DNA of 16,298 bases from Chloroflexota bacterium (GCA_022562335.1 JADFPM010000028.1:1-16298), one strand, 5' to 3'; positions 6,734-14,291 are shown, numbered from the stretch's first letter. Notes: generated by a model not told the origin, from the sequence alone. Numbers and translations: made by a program.

Positions 6734-7885
6734 ATGGCGTCATCCGGCCAGGAAAAAAAGCGGACAGCCAAACCAGCCGCCAAGAAGAGCTCCCGCGCGG
6801 TCAAGGCTAAGAAGGATGCCGGCGGCAAGCCGGCGGGCGAGGCCAAGACGCCGGCCAATACCATGTCTTGGATGAAAGATTCGCCGGAGTGGGGGATCAG
6901 GGCCAAGCCGGGCAAAAGAGGTTTGACCTTGGACGACATCGCCATCGGCTCCTACGGAGATATCCCCATCCAGAGCGAAGAGATGACCCGCATGCCTAGG
7001 GGCGCCTTCCATGTCCCCGGCGTTCCCCGGTTGGAGTTCTACCCCCTGAGCAAAAAGGTGGATATTTGGGCGGACAACGCCGCCGCCCTGTACGAAGAGG
7101 CTATCCAACGCCGTTGGATCGCCCAAGTGGACGTCCCCTGGGATTCCCTGGAGCCGTTACCCAGGGAGTTGGAACTGTCCATGTGCCAGCTTTGCACCGA
7201 GCTGGCCCAGCAGGCCACCATTGAGACCGACTCCGTCGCCCAGTGGATCGGGCGGATGAATTACGCCTATTACGAGGTCAAGACGTTTCTAGCCTCTGAA
7301 CTCTACGATTCCGCCAGGCACTACGAAGTGTTCAGGAAGCGGGCGCTTGCCAACGGCGGAACTCTGGGTTTGGAAAGCCCGGGGATGATCAACCGGCGCA
7401 TCATCGAAAGCCGGGCCGGTTGGACCGAAACCGCGGTTTACATGTACCTGCTCCGGGGGCCAATGACCCTGATGCTGTACCGGTACGGCGAGGCCTACGC
7501 GCTGAATCCCGCGGAGAAGCAGATGTTCCGGCTGTGCATCCAGGACAAGGCCCGGCACCTGGCCTACGGGATGGCTCACGTAAAATTCGCGATATCCGAA
7601 AGGGGTGGCGACACCGCCCTGGGGCTTTTGCGCATGATGAGCGGCGTGGAAGGGGACATGGCCACCGAGATGAAGGACCCGGTGCTGTGGGAAGCCCTGG
7701 CGATCATATTTGGGGGCGGCCTGGAAAATATCTCCTCCGGTATGGAAGTGGTCAAAGAACTCCAGAAGCGTTATGTCAATGAATACATGGCCCGGATGCA
7801 ATGGGCCGGCATAGACAAGACGCTGGACAATCTGGCGCCCGGCCTGGCGGCTTACGTAAATCAAGAAGCTGGCACGCCAGCCTGA
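6734..7885 (+). CDS. ferritin-like pseudo-di-iron protein (iron-ligand glutamates lost)
   Basis: A 383-residue homologue of the preceding protein. Shared blocks include KxxxWxxNxxxLYEE, the VPWDSLEPLP region, VFRKRALANGG and the RxGE/AEK helix. At the four carboxylate ligand positions it has A161 (for E120), S193 in DSARH (for E152), G242 (for E203) and K272 in DKARH (for E233). Both histidines (H196, H275) are kept. A normal di-iron site is therefore not possible, though E164 lies about one turn from the first position. A structural or regulatory partner of the active protein is the best reading, as with the beta subunits of bacterial multicomponent monooxygenases. Residues 1-42 are a Lys/Ala/Pro/Ser-rich basic tail absent from the homologue. 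AAGAGG at 6721-6726 is seven bases before the ATG. FmdB follows after eight bases. Confidence 0.8.
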   Translation: MASSGQEKKRTAKPAAKKSSRAVKAKKDAGGKPAGEAKTPANTMSWMKDSPEWGIRAKPGKRGLTLDDIAIGSYGDIPIQSEEMTRMPRGAFHVPGVPRLEFYPLSKKVDIWADNAAALYEEAIQRRWIAQVDVPWDSLEPLPRELELSMCQLCTELAQQATIETDSVAQWIGRMNYAYYEVKTFLASELYDSARHYEVFRKRALANGGTLGLESPGMINRRIIESRAGWTETAVYMYLLRGPMTLMLYRYGEAYALNPAEKQMFRLCIQDKARHLAYGMAHVKFAISERGGDTALGLLRMMSGVEGDMATEMKDPVLWEALAIIFGGGLENISSGMEVVKELQKRYVNEYMARMQWAGIDKTLDNLAPGLAAYVNQEAGTPA

Positions 7886-7893
7886 GACCTGAC

Positions 7894-8202
7894 ATGCCCA
7901 TCTACGAATACCGTTGCAAACAGTGCGGGGAGGTCAGCTCCTTTTTCCTCAAGACCTATGGCGCCGAGCCCCAGTCCGGTTGCAAACACTGCCAGAGCCC
8001 GGCCCTCCAACGGATCATCTCATCGGTGGCTTACCTCAGGTCGGAAGCGGATAAATTCGCCCAGCTCGACCCAAAATACGGCAAGATGGTGGACCGGGCC
8101 CTGGCCAATGCGCCCAGCGATACCCACCCGGACCACTACGTACGCAAGATGGTCCCTTTCAGCCAGGCAAAGGAACGAGGCGACCCCTACTTTAAAGAAT
8201 AG
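7894..8202 (+). CDS. FmdB-family zinc ribbon protein
   Basis: A 102-residue protein starting MPIYEYRCKQCGE, the hallmark of the FmdB/CxxC regulatory protein family. Two CxxC pairs, C8/C11 and C30/C33, should bind one zinc ion. The rest (about 40-102) is charged and has no recognised motif; it is longer than the minimal FmdB domain and carries HPDHYVRKM. The function of the family is not settled; a regulatory role was proposed next to amidase/formamidase genes. The start eight bases after the stop of the pseudo-di-iron gene indicates an operon, with translation probably coupled because no clear Shine-Dalgarno is seen. Confidence 0.85.
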   Translation: MPIYEYRCKQCGEVSSFFLKTYGAEPQSGCKHCQSPALQRIISSVAYLRSEADKFAQLDPKYGKMVDRALANAPSDTHPDHYVRKMVPFSQAKERGDPYFKE

Positions 8203-8293
8203 GGGAGCCTTTTCCACGTGTCATCACCCGAAGACCGGAACCCACGCTCCCGAGGGGGGCTTCGCTAAATGATCGTCATTTTGGAGAACCGTA

Positions 8294-8740
8294 ATGAGTC
8301 CCGCTACTAAGACACTGGTATTCCCGTCGGTCGAATGGTTCCAAGCCCTTCAGCAGTTGGTGAACGCGGACCCGGAATTTCGAAGGTTGGGGACCGTCGA
8401 TGCGGGGATGGGAGTAAAGGTTGGCTCCCGAGTCTTCGTGATCACCTTTGAAGCGTTCGAATGCGTTGACGTCAAGGAAGGCAGTGAAGCCGACCTGGAC
8501 GACCTGGATTTTTACCTGGAGCTGAGCGAAGACGACTGGCGGGAGTTGGTTGAAAACACCAAGGCCAACGGCGGCGCCGACCGGAGACATACCCTTAACA
8601 CCCTGGACCTGACCAAGAAGGACGGCCTGTCCCAGAACGCCACCGGAGACCAGCTTCGGGCAGACATCTTTTTCCGGGTCAACCAAAGCCTCCAGCACTT
8701 TTTCGACCTTTCAGCCCAGCTGGACACGGTGTTCAAGTAG
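8294..8740 (+). CDS. small SCP2-like protein
   Basis: A 148-residue acidic soluble protein. The order of elements suggests a sterol-carrier-protein-2-like fold: an alpha-helical start (EWFQALQQLVNADPEFRRLG), beta strands (VKVGSRVFVITFEAFECVDV), then DLDFYLELSEDDWRELVEN, where SCP2 domains typically have an amphipathic helix, and a C-terminal helix with FFDLSAQLD. SCP2 domains bind lipids or other hydrophobic ligands. This is a pattern judgement without a diagnostic motif. GGAG at 8283-8286 with a seven-base spacer supports the start. It lies 91 bases after FmdB and may be the last gene of the unit, where it could present a hydrophobic substrate to the ferritin-like pair. Confidence 0.6.
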   Translation: MSPATKTLVFPSVEWFQALQQLVNADPEFRRLGTVDAGMGVKVGSRVFVITFEAFECVDVKEGSEADLDDLDFYLELSEDDWRELVENTKANGGADRRHTLNTLDLTKKDGLSQNATGDQLRADIFFRVNQSLQHFFDLSAQLDTVFK

Positions 8741-8792
8741 CGGCAGCTTAGGGCCCAAAATCCGCGAGTTCAACCCCAGTTTGCCCCAAACT

Positions 8793-8906
8793 GTCATTTT
8801 GAGCGACGGAGTGACGAAGAACCTGGGCCGGCAGGGACGGGTGGGCGCTCTTTGTTTCAGGAGACACCCCCCGGATTCTTCGCCGCTGCGGCAGGCTCAG
8901 AATGAC
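8793..8906. repeat. MITE/REP-like imperfect palindrome, 114 bp
   Basis: The left arm begins GTCATTTTGAGCGACGG and runs through GACGAAGAACC; the right arm is its imperfect inverse, GGATTCTTCGCC... GCTCAGAATGAC. Terminal inverted repeats match over GTCATTYTGAGC, and an inner pair over CGAAGAAYC. It has no coding capacity. Elements of this type are scattered in many copies between genes in some environmental bacteria. No clear target-site duplication is visible. Confidence 0.65.
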
Positions 8907-9004
8907 ATGGATGGGACCGCTGGCTCGGATGGACATGGGTTGGGGACGGATGGTTTGAGATGACGGCGTCCACGTTGCGAATGGGTACTGTAGGCTGCTA
9001 TAGC

Positions 9005-9039
9005 AAAAGTCCCCCTCACTCATCGGGAGGGGGACTTTT
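9005..9039. terminator. bidirectional intrinsic terminator
   Basis: A perfect 13-bp inverted repeat, AAAAGTCCCCCTC at 9005-9017 and GAGGGGGACTTTT at 9027-9039, with a nine-base loop. It has A and T tracts on both outer sides, so it can terminate the plus unit and the minus NHL gene, whose stop is at 9058. Confidence 0.88.
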
Positions 9040-9057
9040 CTTTGCCGCAGACTTGGG

Positions 9058-10056
9058 TTACAGGTTTATGGGGTGTTCCTCGTAGTTCTTTTCCTTGTTG
9101 TAGATCTGTATGCGGTGCCGCATCGACTCCAGGATGAAGATCCGGTCTTCGGCGTCGATGTTGACCGCCACCGGCCGGCGGAACCGCCATTCCGGCTCCA
9201 TATTGACCCTGCGGCGGGCCTTGATGATGTCTGGGTTGGCGTCGATATAGGTCTGGGTCCAAGGCGAGGGCTCCTGGGCGTCGCCCACCAGGGTGGTGAC
9301 AAAGGCGGTGTCTGGGCCGTACACCTGGACGCGGTGGTTGCCCCAATCGGTGACGTAAACGTCGCCTTCCGAATCTACGGCCACCCCGGATGGGCGGTGT
9401 AGATCGCCCACTCCCGTAGAGGTAGCCTCAAACTTGGCCAGGAATTGACCGCCGGGAGAGAACTTTTGTATCCGGTCGTTCTTCCAGTCGGCCACGTACA
9501 CGTCTCCCTTATGGTCCAGGCAGATGCCCCAGGGAAGATCGAACTGGCCGTCGCCGCTGCCGAGTTCGCCAAACTTTGCCAGGAACTTGCCGTCCTTGGA
9601 GAATTTCTGCACCCGGTTGTTCAGGCTGTCCACCACGTACAGGTTCTCGTCGGCGTCAAAGGCGATGCCCGAAGGTCCGGCAAGCTCACCATCGCCCGCT
9701 CCAGGCGTTCCCCACTTGGACATGAATGTCCCTGCTTTATCGAATATGGTGATGCGGTTCAACTGCTCATCGGAGGTGTAAACGTTTTCCTGCCCGTCCA
9801 GAGCCAGGGAGCGAGGCCAGATGAACTGGCCGTCGCCGGGGCCGAACCCGCCGAACTGGCCGAGGAACTCGTGGTCCAGGGTGCACTTGCTGACCCGCTG
9901 GCCCAATTCTTCCACTCCCCGGCTCAGCAGGTAGATCACTCCATCGGAACCCAAGGCGAAATCCTGGGGAGACCAGAACCCCTGCCCCGACATACCGTAC
10001 ATACCGATGCAGTAGCTGTAATCAAACACGCGGCCCGCCGCGACGGTGGTCAGCAT
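9058..10056 (-). CDS. NHL-repeat beta-propeller protein
   Basis: A 332-residue protein made of six NHL blades of the form P-x-G-hydrophobic-A-hydrophobic-D-x2-G/E-x2-hydrophobic-Y-V-x-D-x2-N-x-R-hydrophobic-Q-x-F. They begin near FWSPQDFALG, FIWPRSLALD, LAGPSGIAFD, FDLPWGICLD, LHRPSGVAVD and FRRPVAVNID, enough to close a six-blade propeller. No catalytic residues or signal peptide are seen, so a cytoplasmic or non-classically exported binding scaffold is likely. The fifth and sixth blades are separated by an insert of about 35 residues (DAQEPSPWTQTYIDANPDI...). AGGAG lies seven bases before the ATG. It is downstream of DUF1501 across 167 bases that contain stem-loop repeats, and ends at the bidirectional terminator. 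Confidence 0.88.
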   Translation of the reverse strand: MLTTVAAGRVFDYSYCIGMYGMSGQGFWSPQDFALGSDGVIYLLSRGVEELGQRVSKCTLDHEFLGQFGGFGPGDGQFIWPRSLALDGQENVYTSDEQLNRITIFDKAGTFMSKWGTPGAGDGELAGPSGIAFDADENLYVVDSLNNRVQKFSKDGKFLAKFGELGSGDGQFDLPWGICLDHKGDVYVADWKNDRIQKFSPGGQFLAKFEATSTGVGDLHRPSGVAVDSEGDVYVTDWGNHRVQVYGPDTAFVTTLVGDAQEPSPWTQTYIDANPDIIKARRRVNMEPEWRFRRPVAVNIDAEDRIFILESMRHRIQIYNKEKNYEEHPINL

Positions 10057-10117
10057 GATAAAACTCCTATTGAAATCCCTATGCTGGCTGAAAGATAGTG
10101 GCTTACCCCCTCTCTAG

Positions 10118-10173
10118 CTCTCCCCCTTAAGAAGCGGGAGAGAACTTGTCCCTTCCCCCCTTGCGGGGGAAGG
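10118..10173. repeat. paired stem-loop repeats (REP-like)
   Basis: Two hairpins in tandem. CTCTCCC (10118-10124) pairs with GGGAGAG (10136-10142); CCTTCCCCC (10151-10159) pairs with GGGGGAAGG (10165-10173) across a five-base loop. This CCCTTCCCCCCTTGCGGGG style of palindrome is common as an intergenic repeat in many bacteria. Placed between DUF1501 and NHL it may protect or weaken the transcript. No T-run follows, so it is not a standard terminator. Confidence 0.55.
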
Positions 10174-10223
10174 TTAGGATGGGGGGTCGCAATCCCAGTG
10201 TTTTAGCCCGTGTTTTAAATCGT

Positions 10224-11360
10224 TTAGACGAAGGCCAACTGTTCGAATTTACCTCCGACTATAGGCACCGGGTCCAGGCCCAACCATTTGTCGATGGCCG
10301 TGGAATAGAATCCCCGGAAATCGTAGTTGGGGGCCAAGTCACCCTGTTGCAGGTCTTCGGGCGCAAGTGAAGGATAGGTGCCGTACATGCCGCCCTTGAC
10401 CTGGTTGCCGATGACGAAGGCTCCGCCGCCGGCGCCGTGGTCGGTGCCGGTGCCGTTGTCCCTGACCCGCCGTCCGAACTCGGTGAACAGCATCATGATC
10501 AGGTTGTCCCCGGCGTCATGCTCTTTCAAATCGTCGAAGAAGTCGCTGATGGCGATGGACGTTTCGGTCCAAAGCCGGGAATGCATGGGCATCTGGTTAA
10601 AGTGGGTGTCGAAGGGCCCGTGAGAGGTGTAGAAGACCTGGGTCCCCAGGTCGGCCAGATACACCCGGGCCACGTCCCTCAGGTATTTGGCGATGGACGT
10701 CTCGGCATACTCCACCGTAGAGGTGTACTTCTCCGGGGCCACCTTCAAGATGTCGGCCCCTTTCAGCGCGTCCCGGCCGGTCTGGCCCAGGTAATCCATC
10801 ACCGGGCCCGTCCCCACGGCCGGGGCGTACATGCGGGCGAACCGCTCCAATAGTTGGTTCCGTTCCGATTCGGCCGATACTCCCGGAACGCCGGACATCA
10901 TTCCGTAGGATTCCAGGTTTGAGACCGATGTGACGGGCACGCCGCGCAGGGCCAATGCCCTGGGCAGTCCCTGGCCGAAGTTGATCACCTTCAATGGGTT
11001 TTCGCCGGCGGGGTCCAAGTCCCGGGCCACCTTGGCGACCCATCCTTCCGTGCCCACTATATCGGGCTCACAGGTGTGCCAAATGTCCATGGCTCGGAAG
11101 TGGGACCGGGGTGAATTGTCAAACCCGATACCGTGGATGATGGCCATCTTGCCTTCATCGTAGATCTTCTTCAGCGGGCCCATGTTGGGGTTGAAGCCCA
11201 ACTCATCGTCGATGGGCAACACCTGGTCTTCGGGAATATTCATCCGGGGCCGGGCATCCCGGTAATGGGGATTGGTGTAGGGGACGATGGTGTTCAGGTA
11301 GTCGTTGGCTCCGGTGAGCTGCAGGATAACCAGCACCGGGTCCTTTTTAATTGTCGCCAT
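10224..11360 (-). CDS. DUF1501 family protein
   Basis: A 378-residue member of DUF1501, related to the alkaline-phosphatase/sulfatase fold. The N-terminal LVILQLTGANDYLNTIVPY corresponds to the usual GGNDGLN block. SPRSHFRAMDIWHT and the late block TEFGRRVRDNGTGTDHG (293-309), followed by GNQVKGGMYG, are diagnostic. Members usually carry a Tat signal peptide; this one begins MATIKKDPV with none. The biochemical function of the family is unknown. AGGAGG at 11367-11372, six bases before the ATG at 11360, sets the start; the ATG at 11378 lies within the leader and its codons form the ribosome site. DUF1800 ends 67 bases upstream, the usual partner arrangement. Confidence 0.9.
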   Translation of the reverse strand: MATIKKDPVLVILQLTGANDYLNTIVPYTNPHYRDARPRMNIPEDQVLPIDDELGFNPNMGPLKKIYDEGKMAIIHGIGFDNSPRSHFRAMDIWHTCEPDIVGTEGWVAKVARDLDPAGENPLKVINFGQGLPRALALRGVPVTSVSNLESYGMMSGVPGVSAESERNQLLERFARMYAPAVGTGPVMDYLGQTGRDALKGADILKVAPEKYTSTVEYAETSIAKYLRDVARVYLADLGTQVFYTSHGPFDTHFNQMPMHSRLWTETSIAISDFFDDLKEHDAGDNLIMMLFTEFGRRVRDNGTGTDHGAGGGAFVIGNQVKGGMYGTYPSLAPEDLQQGDLAPNYDFRGFYSTAIDKWLGLDPVPIVGGKFEQLAFV

Positions 11361-11366
11361 GTCTAT

Positions 11367-11372
11367 CCTCCT
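11367..11372 (-). promoter_or_regulatory. ribosome binding site of the DUF1501 gene
   Basis: AGGAGG on the minus strand, six bases before ATG 11360. It overrules the longer frame from 11378. Confidence 0.75.
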
Positions 11373-11427
11373 ATCCATTTAATGGCCGCAGGCAAAGGAC
11401 CTGCGGACCAACAAGTATTCCGGCTGT

Positions 11428-12831
11428 TTAGGCGAATTGGTAGTCCCTGGAGGCCGCGATCAACGCCAGGATGATACCCACGCGTTTTTCGGAAGAGGCG
11501 CGCTCCCCGACCGTGCCCCAGGTCAGTTCCCCGCCGGATTCGGCTTGATCCACCAACTCGCGGCGGGTCGCATCGCTGACATCCAACGGGCCCAGCAGGT
11601 CTAGGCAACCGTCCACGAAATCGTTGGGTGAGAGGGCGCCCCGGGATTCCAGTTCGTTGATCACCGACCTCACGCCGGGAAGGGTCACGTCGCCCAACAG
11701 TCCGGCGGCGAAGTTCACCCTGCGGACCAATGCGCCTCCGTCGATCCATTCGGAGCCGGTGTGCCAGCTTTCGACGCTGGGCGGGTTCAGCAATTCCTGG
11801 CCCTGCCAATTGCACTCCATGGCCAGTTTGTTCAAGCCGGGCCGGGGGCCCGTGAAGTTGCCGGCCATCTTGGCCGTGCCGACCACCAGTTCCGCCGGGC
11901 TCTTGACCCTGGCGAACCGGGCGTTCTTGAAGAAGTCGGACATGAACAGCACTCGCAACATGGACCGCACGTCGTACCCCGATTCGTTGTACGCGTCCAC
12001 CAGGGTCTGCACCGCTTCCGGGTCGTTGGGAGGCGTGATGTTCCAGCTCGGGACCTGGGGCTCGTCGGCCACGAAGAAGTTGTACAGGTGCCGGGCCAAG
12101 AACTGGGCGGTGGCCGGTTGTTGCACCACGATGTCGATTATGTCGTTGCCGTCGAACGCGCCCGTATGGCCCAGGAATGTCTTTTCCCCGTCGTCGTGGT
12201 CTTCGGGCTTGTATTCGTAATTCCAGTAGAAGCGTCCCAGGGGGTTCCTGGGAATCTTGGGGGCTATGGTCCAACCGGTGAAGGCCCGGGAGGCGTCTTT
12301 GATGTCGTCTTCCGAGTAATTGCCCACTCCCAGAGAGAACAGCTCCAGCAGTTCCCGGCCCCAGTTCTCGTTGACGGCGTCCATGTGGTTGCCGTTATTG
12401 TCCAGCCAGTAGATCATGGCCGGGTTCTTGGCCAATTCCACCAACAGGTCGCGGAAGCTGCCGAGCCCGTACTCTCGAAACATGGCGATCTGCTCGGTGA
12501 GCTCCGGAGGGTTATCCACCTTGGAGTTGCCGGTGGCGAACAGTTGGTGCCAGAACAGGGCCAACTTCTCCTCCAGCGGCCGCTGGGTGTTGATCATCCG
12601 GTAGATCCAATTCGCCTGGTTGATGGGCGGCGCCAGCGCGCCCTCGTATCCTGGGAAATACCGGTACAAGACATCTTCGTCTATCGCGGGATGATTCTCC
12701 GGGTGGATCAGGTCTTCCACCGTGGCTTCGTATCCAACGGCTACCCGGGCTTCTAACTCGTCCCGGGAAGCGCCAAAACCGGCACGGCGCATCAGGTGGG
12801 CCATCAAGGCCAATTGTTCTCGGTCGGACAT
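11428..12831 (-). CDS. DUF1800 family protein
   Basis: A 467-residue DUF1800 protein. The family blocks are in order: AHLMRRAGFGASRDE near the N-terminus, QRPLEEKLALFWHQLFAT at about 83-100, GSFRDLLVELAKNPAMIYWLDN, NENWGRELLELFSLGVGNYSEDD from 154, and SRAFTGW at 181-187; a later part has FLARHLYNFFVADEP. The function is unknown; the gene is very often next to DUF1501. No signal peptide is seen. The ATG at 12831 has AGGAGG at 12839-12844 seven bases upstream; the longer frame from 12918 (29 extra low-quality residues) lacks one. A strong promoter lies at 13017-13045, so DUF1800 begins the DUF1800-DUF1501 operon, with NHL perhaps included. Confidence 0.9.
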   Translation of the reverse strand: MSDREQLALMAHLMRRAGFGASRDELEARVAVGYEATVEDLIHPENHPAIDEDVLYRYFPGYEGALAPPINQANWIYRMINTQRPLEEKLALFWHQLFATGNSKVDNPPELTEQIAMFREYGLGSFRDLLVELAKNPAMIYWLDNNGNHMDAVNENWGRELLELFSLGVGNYSEDDIKDASRAFTGWTIAPKIPRNPLGRFYWNYEYKPEDHDDGEKTFLGHTGAFDGNDIIDIVVQQPATAQFLARHLYNFFVADEPQVPSWNITPPNDPEAVQTLVDAYNESGYDVRSMLRVLFMSDFFKNARFARVKSPAELVVGTAKMAGNFTGPRPGLNKLAMECNWQGQELLNPPSVESWHTGSEWIDGGALVRRVNFAAGLLGDVTLPGVRSVINELESRGALSPNDFVDGCLDLLGPLDVSDATRRELVDQAESGGELTWGTVGERASSEKRVGIILALIAASRDYQFA

Positions 12832-12838
12832 AACCGTC

Positions 12839-12844
12839 CCTCCT
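12839..12844 (-). promoter_or_regulatory. ribosome binding site of the DUF1800 gene
   Basis: AGGAGG on the minus strand with a seven-base spacer to ATG 12831; fixes the start inside the longer open frame. Confidence 0.75.
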
Positions 12845-13016
12845 GCCGGATAAATTACTGCTGGTGGTCCCCCCGGGGTCCAGACGCCGCTGTCACTGGA
12901 AGACACATCTTCATCCACCTCTCCAGCACGTCCACACCCAGGTTCGGCGGTTTAGTCCGGTTGCCTAAGAATAGTTGACCGGAATACCGCCACCAGAAGG
13001 GTTCTGAATGGTTAGT

Positions 13017-13045
13017 ATCGTACTTTCGACGGGGTGCGCTGTCAA
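13017..13045 (-). promoter_or_regulatory. sigma70-type promoter of the DUF1800-DUF1501 operon
   Basis: On the minus strand, TTGACA (13045-13040) and TACGAT (13022-13017) with an ideal 17-base spacing. The start site would be near 13010, leaving a leader of about 180 bases before ATG 12831, long enough for leader control, although I see no known riboswitch. Confidence 0.7.
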
Positions 13046-13162
13046 GCCTGGCGAGCCTGACGCAGGGTTGGCTGGCGCCGTAAAACAGCGGCGCCATTTA
13101 GCGTCAAACGAGGGACGTTGCCACCCCCGAAACTGGGGGCAGGACATGGTCCTGTTACCCGG

Positions 13163-14149
13163 CTAACCCGGTATCCAAAGGACCGAGGATATCTCGCTGA
13201 ACTCCCGCCAAAGCTTTTCCCAGGTGCTTCCGCCGTCGTTGCTGCGGTACAGGTAGCCGTAGCGGCTGCCGGCCAGCACCACTTGGGGGTCGTTTGGCTG
13301 GATGTTCACCACCCACATGGCCGTGTTGGGCTGCACCGGCAGGGGCATGCTCTGCCAGGTCTTTCCCGTGTCTTCCGACCGCATGATGGCGCCGGTCCGT
13401 CCCGGCGTTGAATCGCCGATGGTGACGAAAATCGTGCTGGTCTTGCCCGGCTGCACCATGATCCCCCTGGGATAGGTCATGGGGAAGACCTCGCGGATGC
13501 CCAGTTGGTCCCAGGTAGAGCCGTCGTCGGTGCTGGTATAGACGTCGTTGTTGACCACCACCACCACCGTCTTGGGCGGACCGGCCGCCACCGCCACGTT
13601 GTGCACGTCCAGGTTGGGTATGGCGCCGTTGAGCGAGGACCAGGTATCGCCGCCGTCGGTGCTGCGCCGCACGCCGTCGACCTCCAAACCCAGCCAGATG
13701 TTCTGGCGGTTTTCCGGGTCTATGGCGATTCCGGTGACCCGGGGAGTGCCCACGGCGGGACATTCCTCGGCCGCCTCCATGGGACGCCGTTCCCAGGTCG
13801 CGCCGCCGTCTTTGGAACGGAAAACCGCCGCCGGGGTTGGCGTGCCGGTCCCCGCATACATGACCGAAGGGTCCACCGGGTCGATGGCCATGGCCCAAAC
13901 GCAGAAGTCGCTTAGGGGCGATTTGACCAACTCCCAACTCTGGCCGCCGTCCTCGCTGCGGTAGAGGCCCTTGTCGGTGCCGCAGAACATGGACTCGGGC
14001 CGGGCCGGATTACATACCAGGGTCCGCACCAGCGCGTCGGAATGGAGGCCCTGATTGATGCCCACCCGCTGCCAGTTCTCGCCGCCGTCGGCGCTTCGCA
14101 TGATTCCCTGTCCCACCGTGCCCACCATGATTATCTGGTTGTCAGCCAT
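13163..14149 (-). CDS. BNR/Asp-box repeat beta-propeller protein
   Basis: A 328-residue protein with seven Asp-box repeats, S-x-D-x-G-x-T/S/N-W, starting at S19, S65, S112, S163, S206, S258 and S303. The regular spacing of about 45-52 residues fits a seven-blade propeller of the sialidase/YCF48/VPS10-like class. The sialidase catalytic residues (Arg triad, Tyr/Glu pair) are not evident, so a binding or structural role is more likely than glycosidase activity. No signal peptide is visible. AAGGGGG precedes the ATG by about eight bases. The gene lies between the giant repeat protein (142 bases upstream) and the DUF1800 promoter. Confidence 0.85.
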   Translation of the reverse strand: MADNQIIMVGTVGQGIMRSADGGENWQRVGINQGLHSDALVRTLVCNPARPESMFCGTDKGLYRSEDGGQSWELVKSPLSDFCVWAMAIDPVDPSVMYAGTGTPTPAAVFRSKDGGATWERRPMEAAEECPAVGTPRVTGIAIDPENRQNIWLGLEVDGVRRSTDGGDTWSSLNGAIPNLDVHNVAVAAGPPKTVVVVVNNDVYTSTDDGSTWDQLGIREVFPMTYPRGIMVQPGKTSTIFVTIGDSTPGRTGAIMRSEDTGKTWQSMPLPVQPNTAMWVVNIQPNDPQVVLAGSRYGYLYRSNDGGSTWEKLWREFSEISSVLWIPG

Positions 14150-14291
14150 AACCGATACCCCCTTTTAGGCATGGATTCGTTCTGGAGTGGCGCAAGTATA
14201 TCGCCTGGGCGGCAGGCCATCAACATGGCTATCGATTATTAGGTAGTGAAAGGTGTTGGCACTTTTAGATGGACAGCATGGCAACCAAAGA

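Larger units (their letters stand above)
8741..9057. other. intergenic region between convergent units
   Basis: A 317-base stretch without a gene. It contains a small 7-bp hairpin (8777-8793, CAGTTTG/CAAACTG) just after the SCP2-like gene, the palindromic element and the bidirectional terminator. No open frame with coding character was seen. Confidence 0.7.
12832..13162. other. intergenic region upstream of DUF1800
   Basis: 331 bases without a convincing gene. It holds the promoter and the long leader, an 8-bp stem-loop TGGCGCCG/CGGCGCCA (13073-13080 and 13089-13096), and a CCCCC/GGGGG hairpin (13124-13128 and 13135-13139) just after the BNR gene. Either hairpin could end BNR transcripts, but neither has a T-run. 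Confidence 0.6.

Noticed and set aside
8269..8279. Palindrome ATGATCGTCAT before the SCP2-like gene
   Set aside because: Four-base arms are expected by chance; no other support for an operator.
11761..12756. 331-codon plus-strand frame
   Set aside because: Antisense to DUF1800, with low-quality His/Val/Gln-rich composition and no motif.
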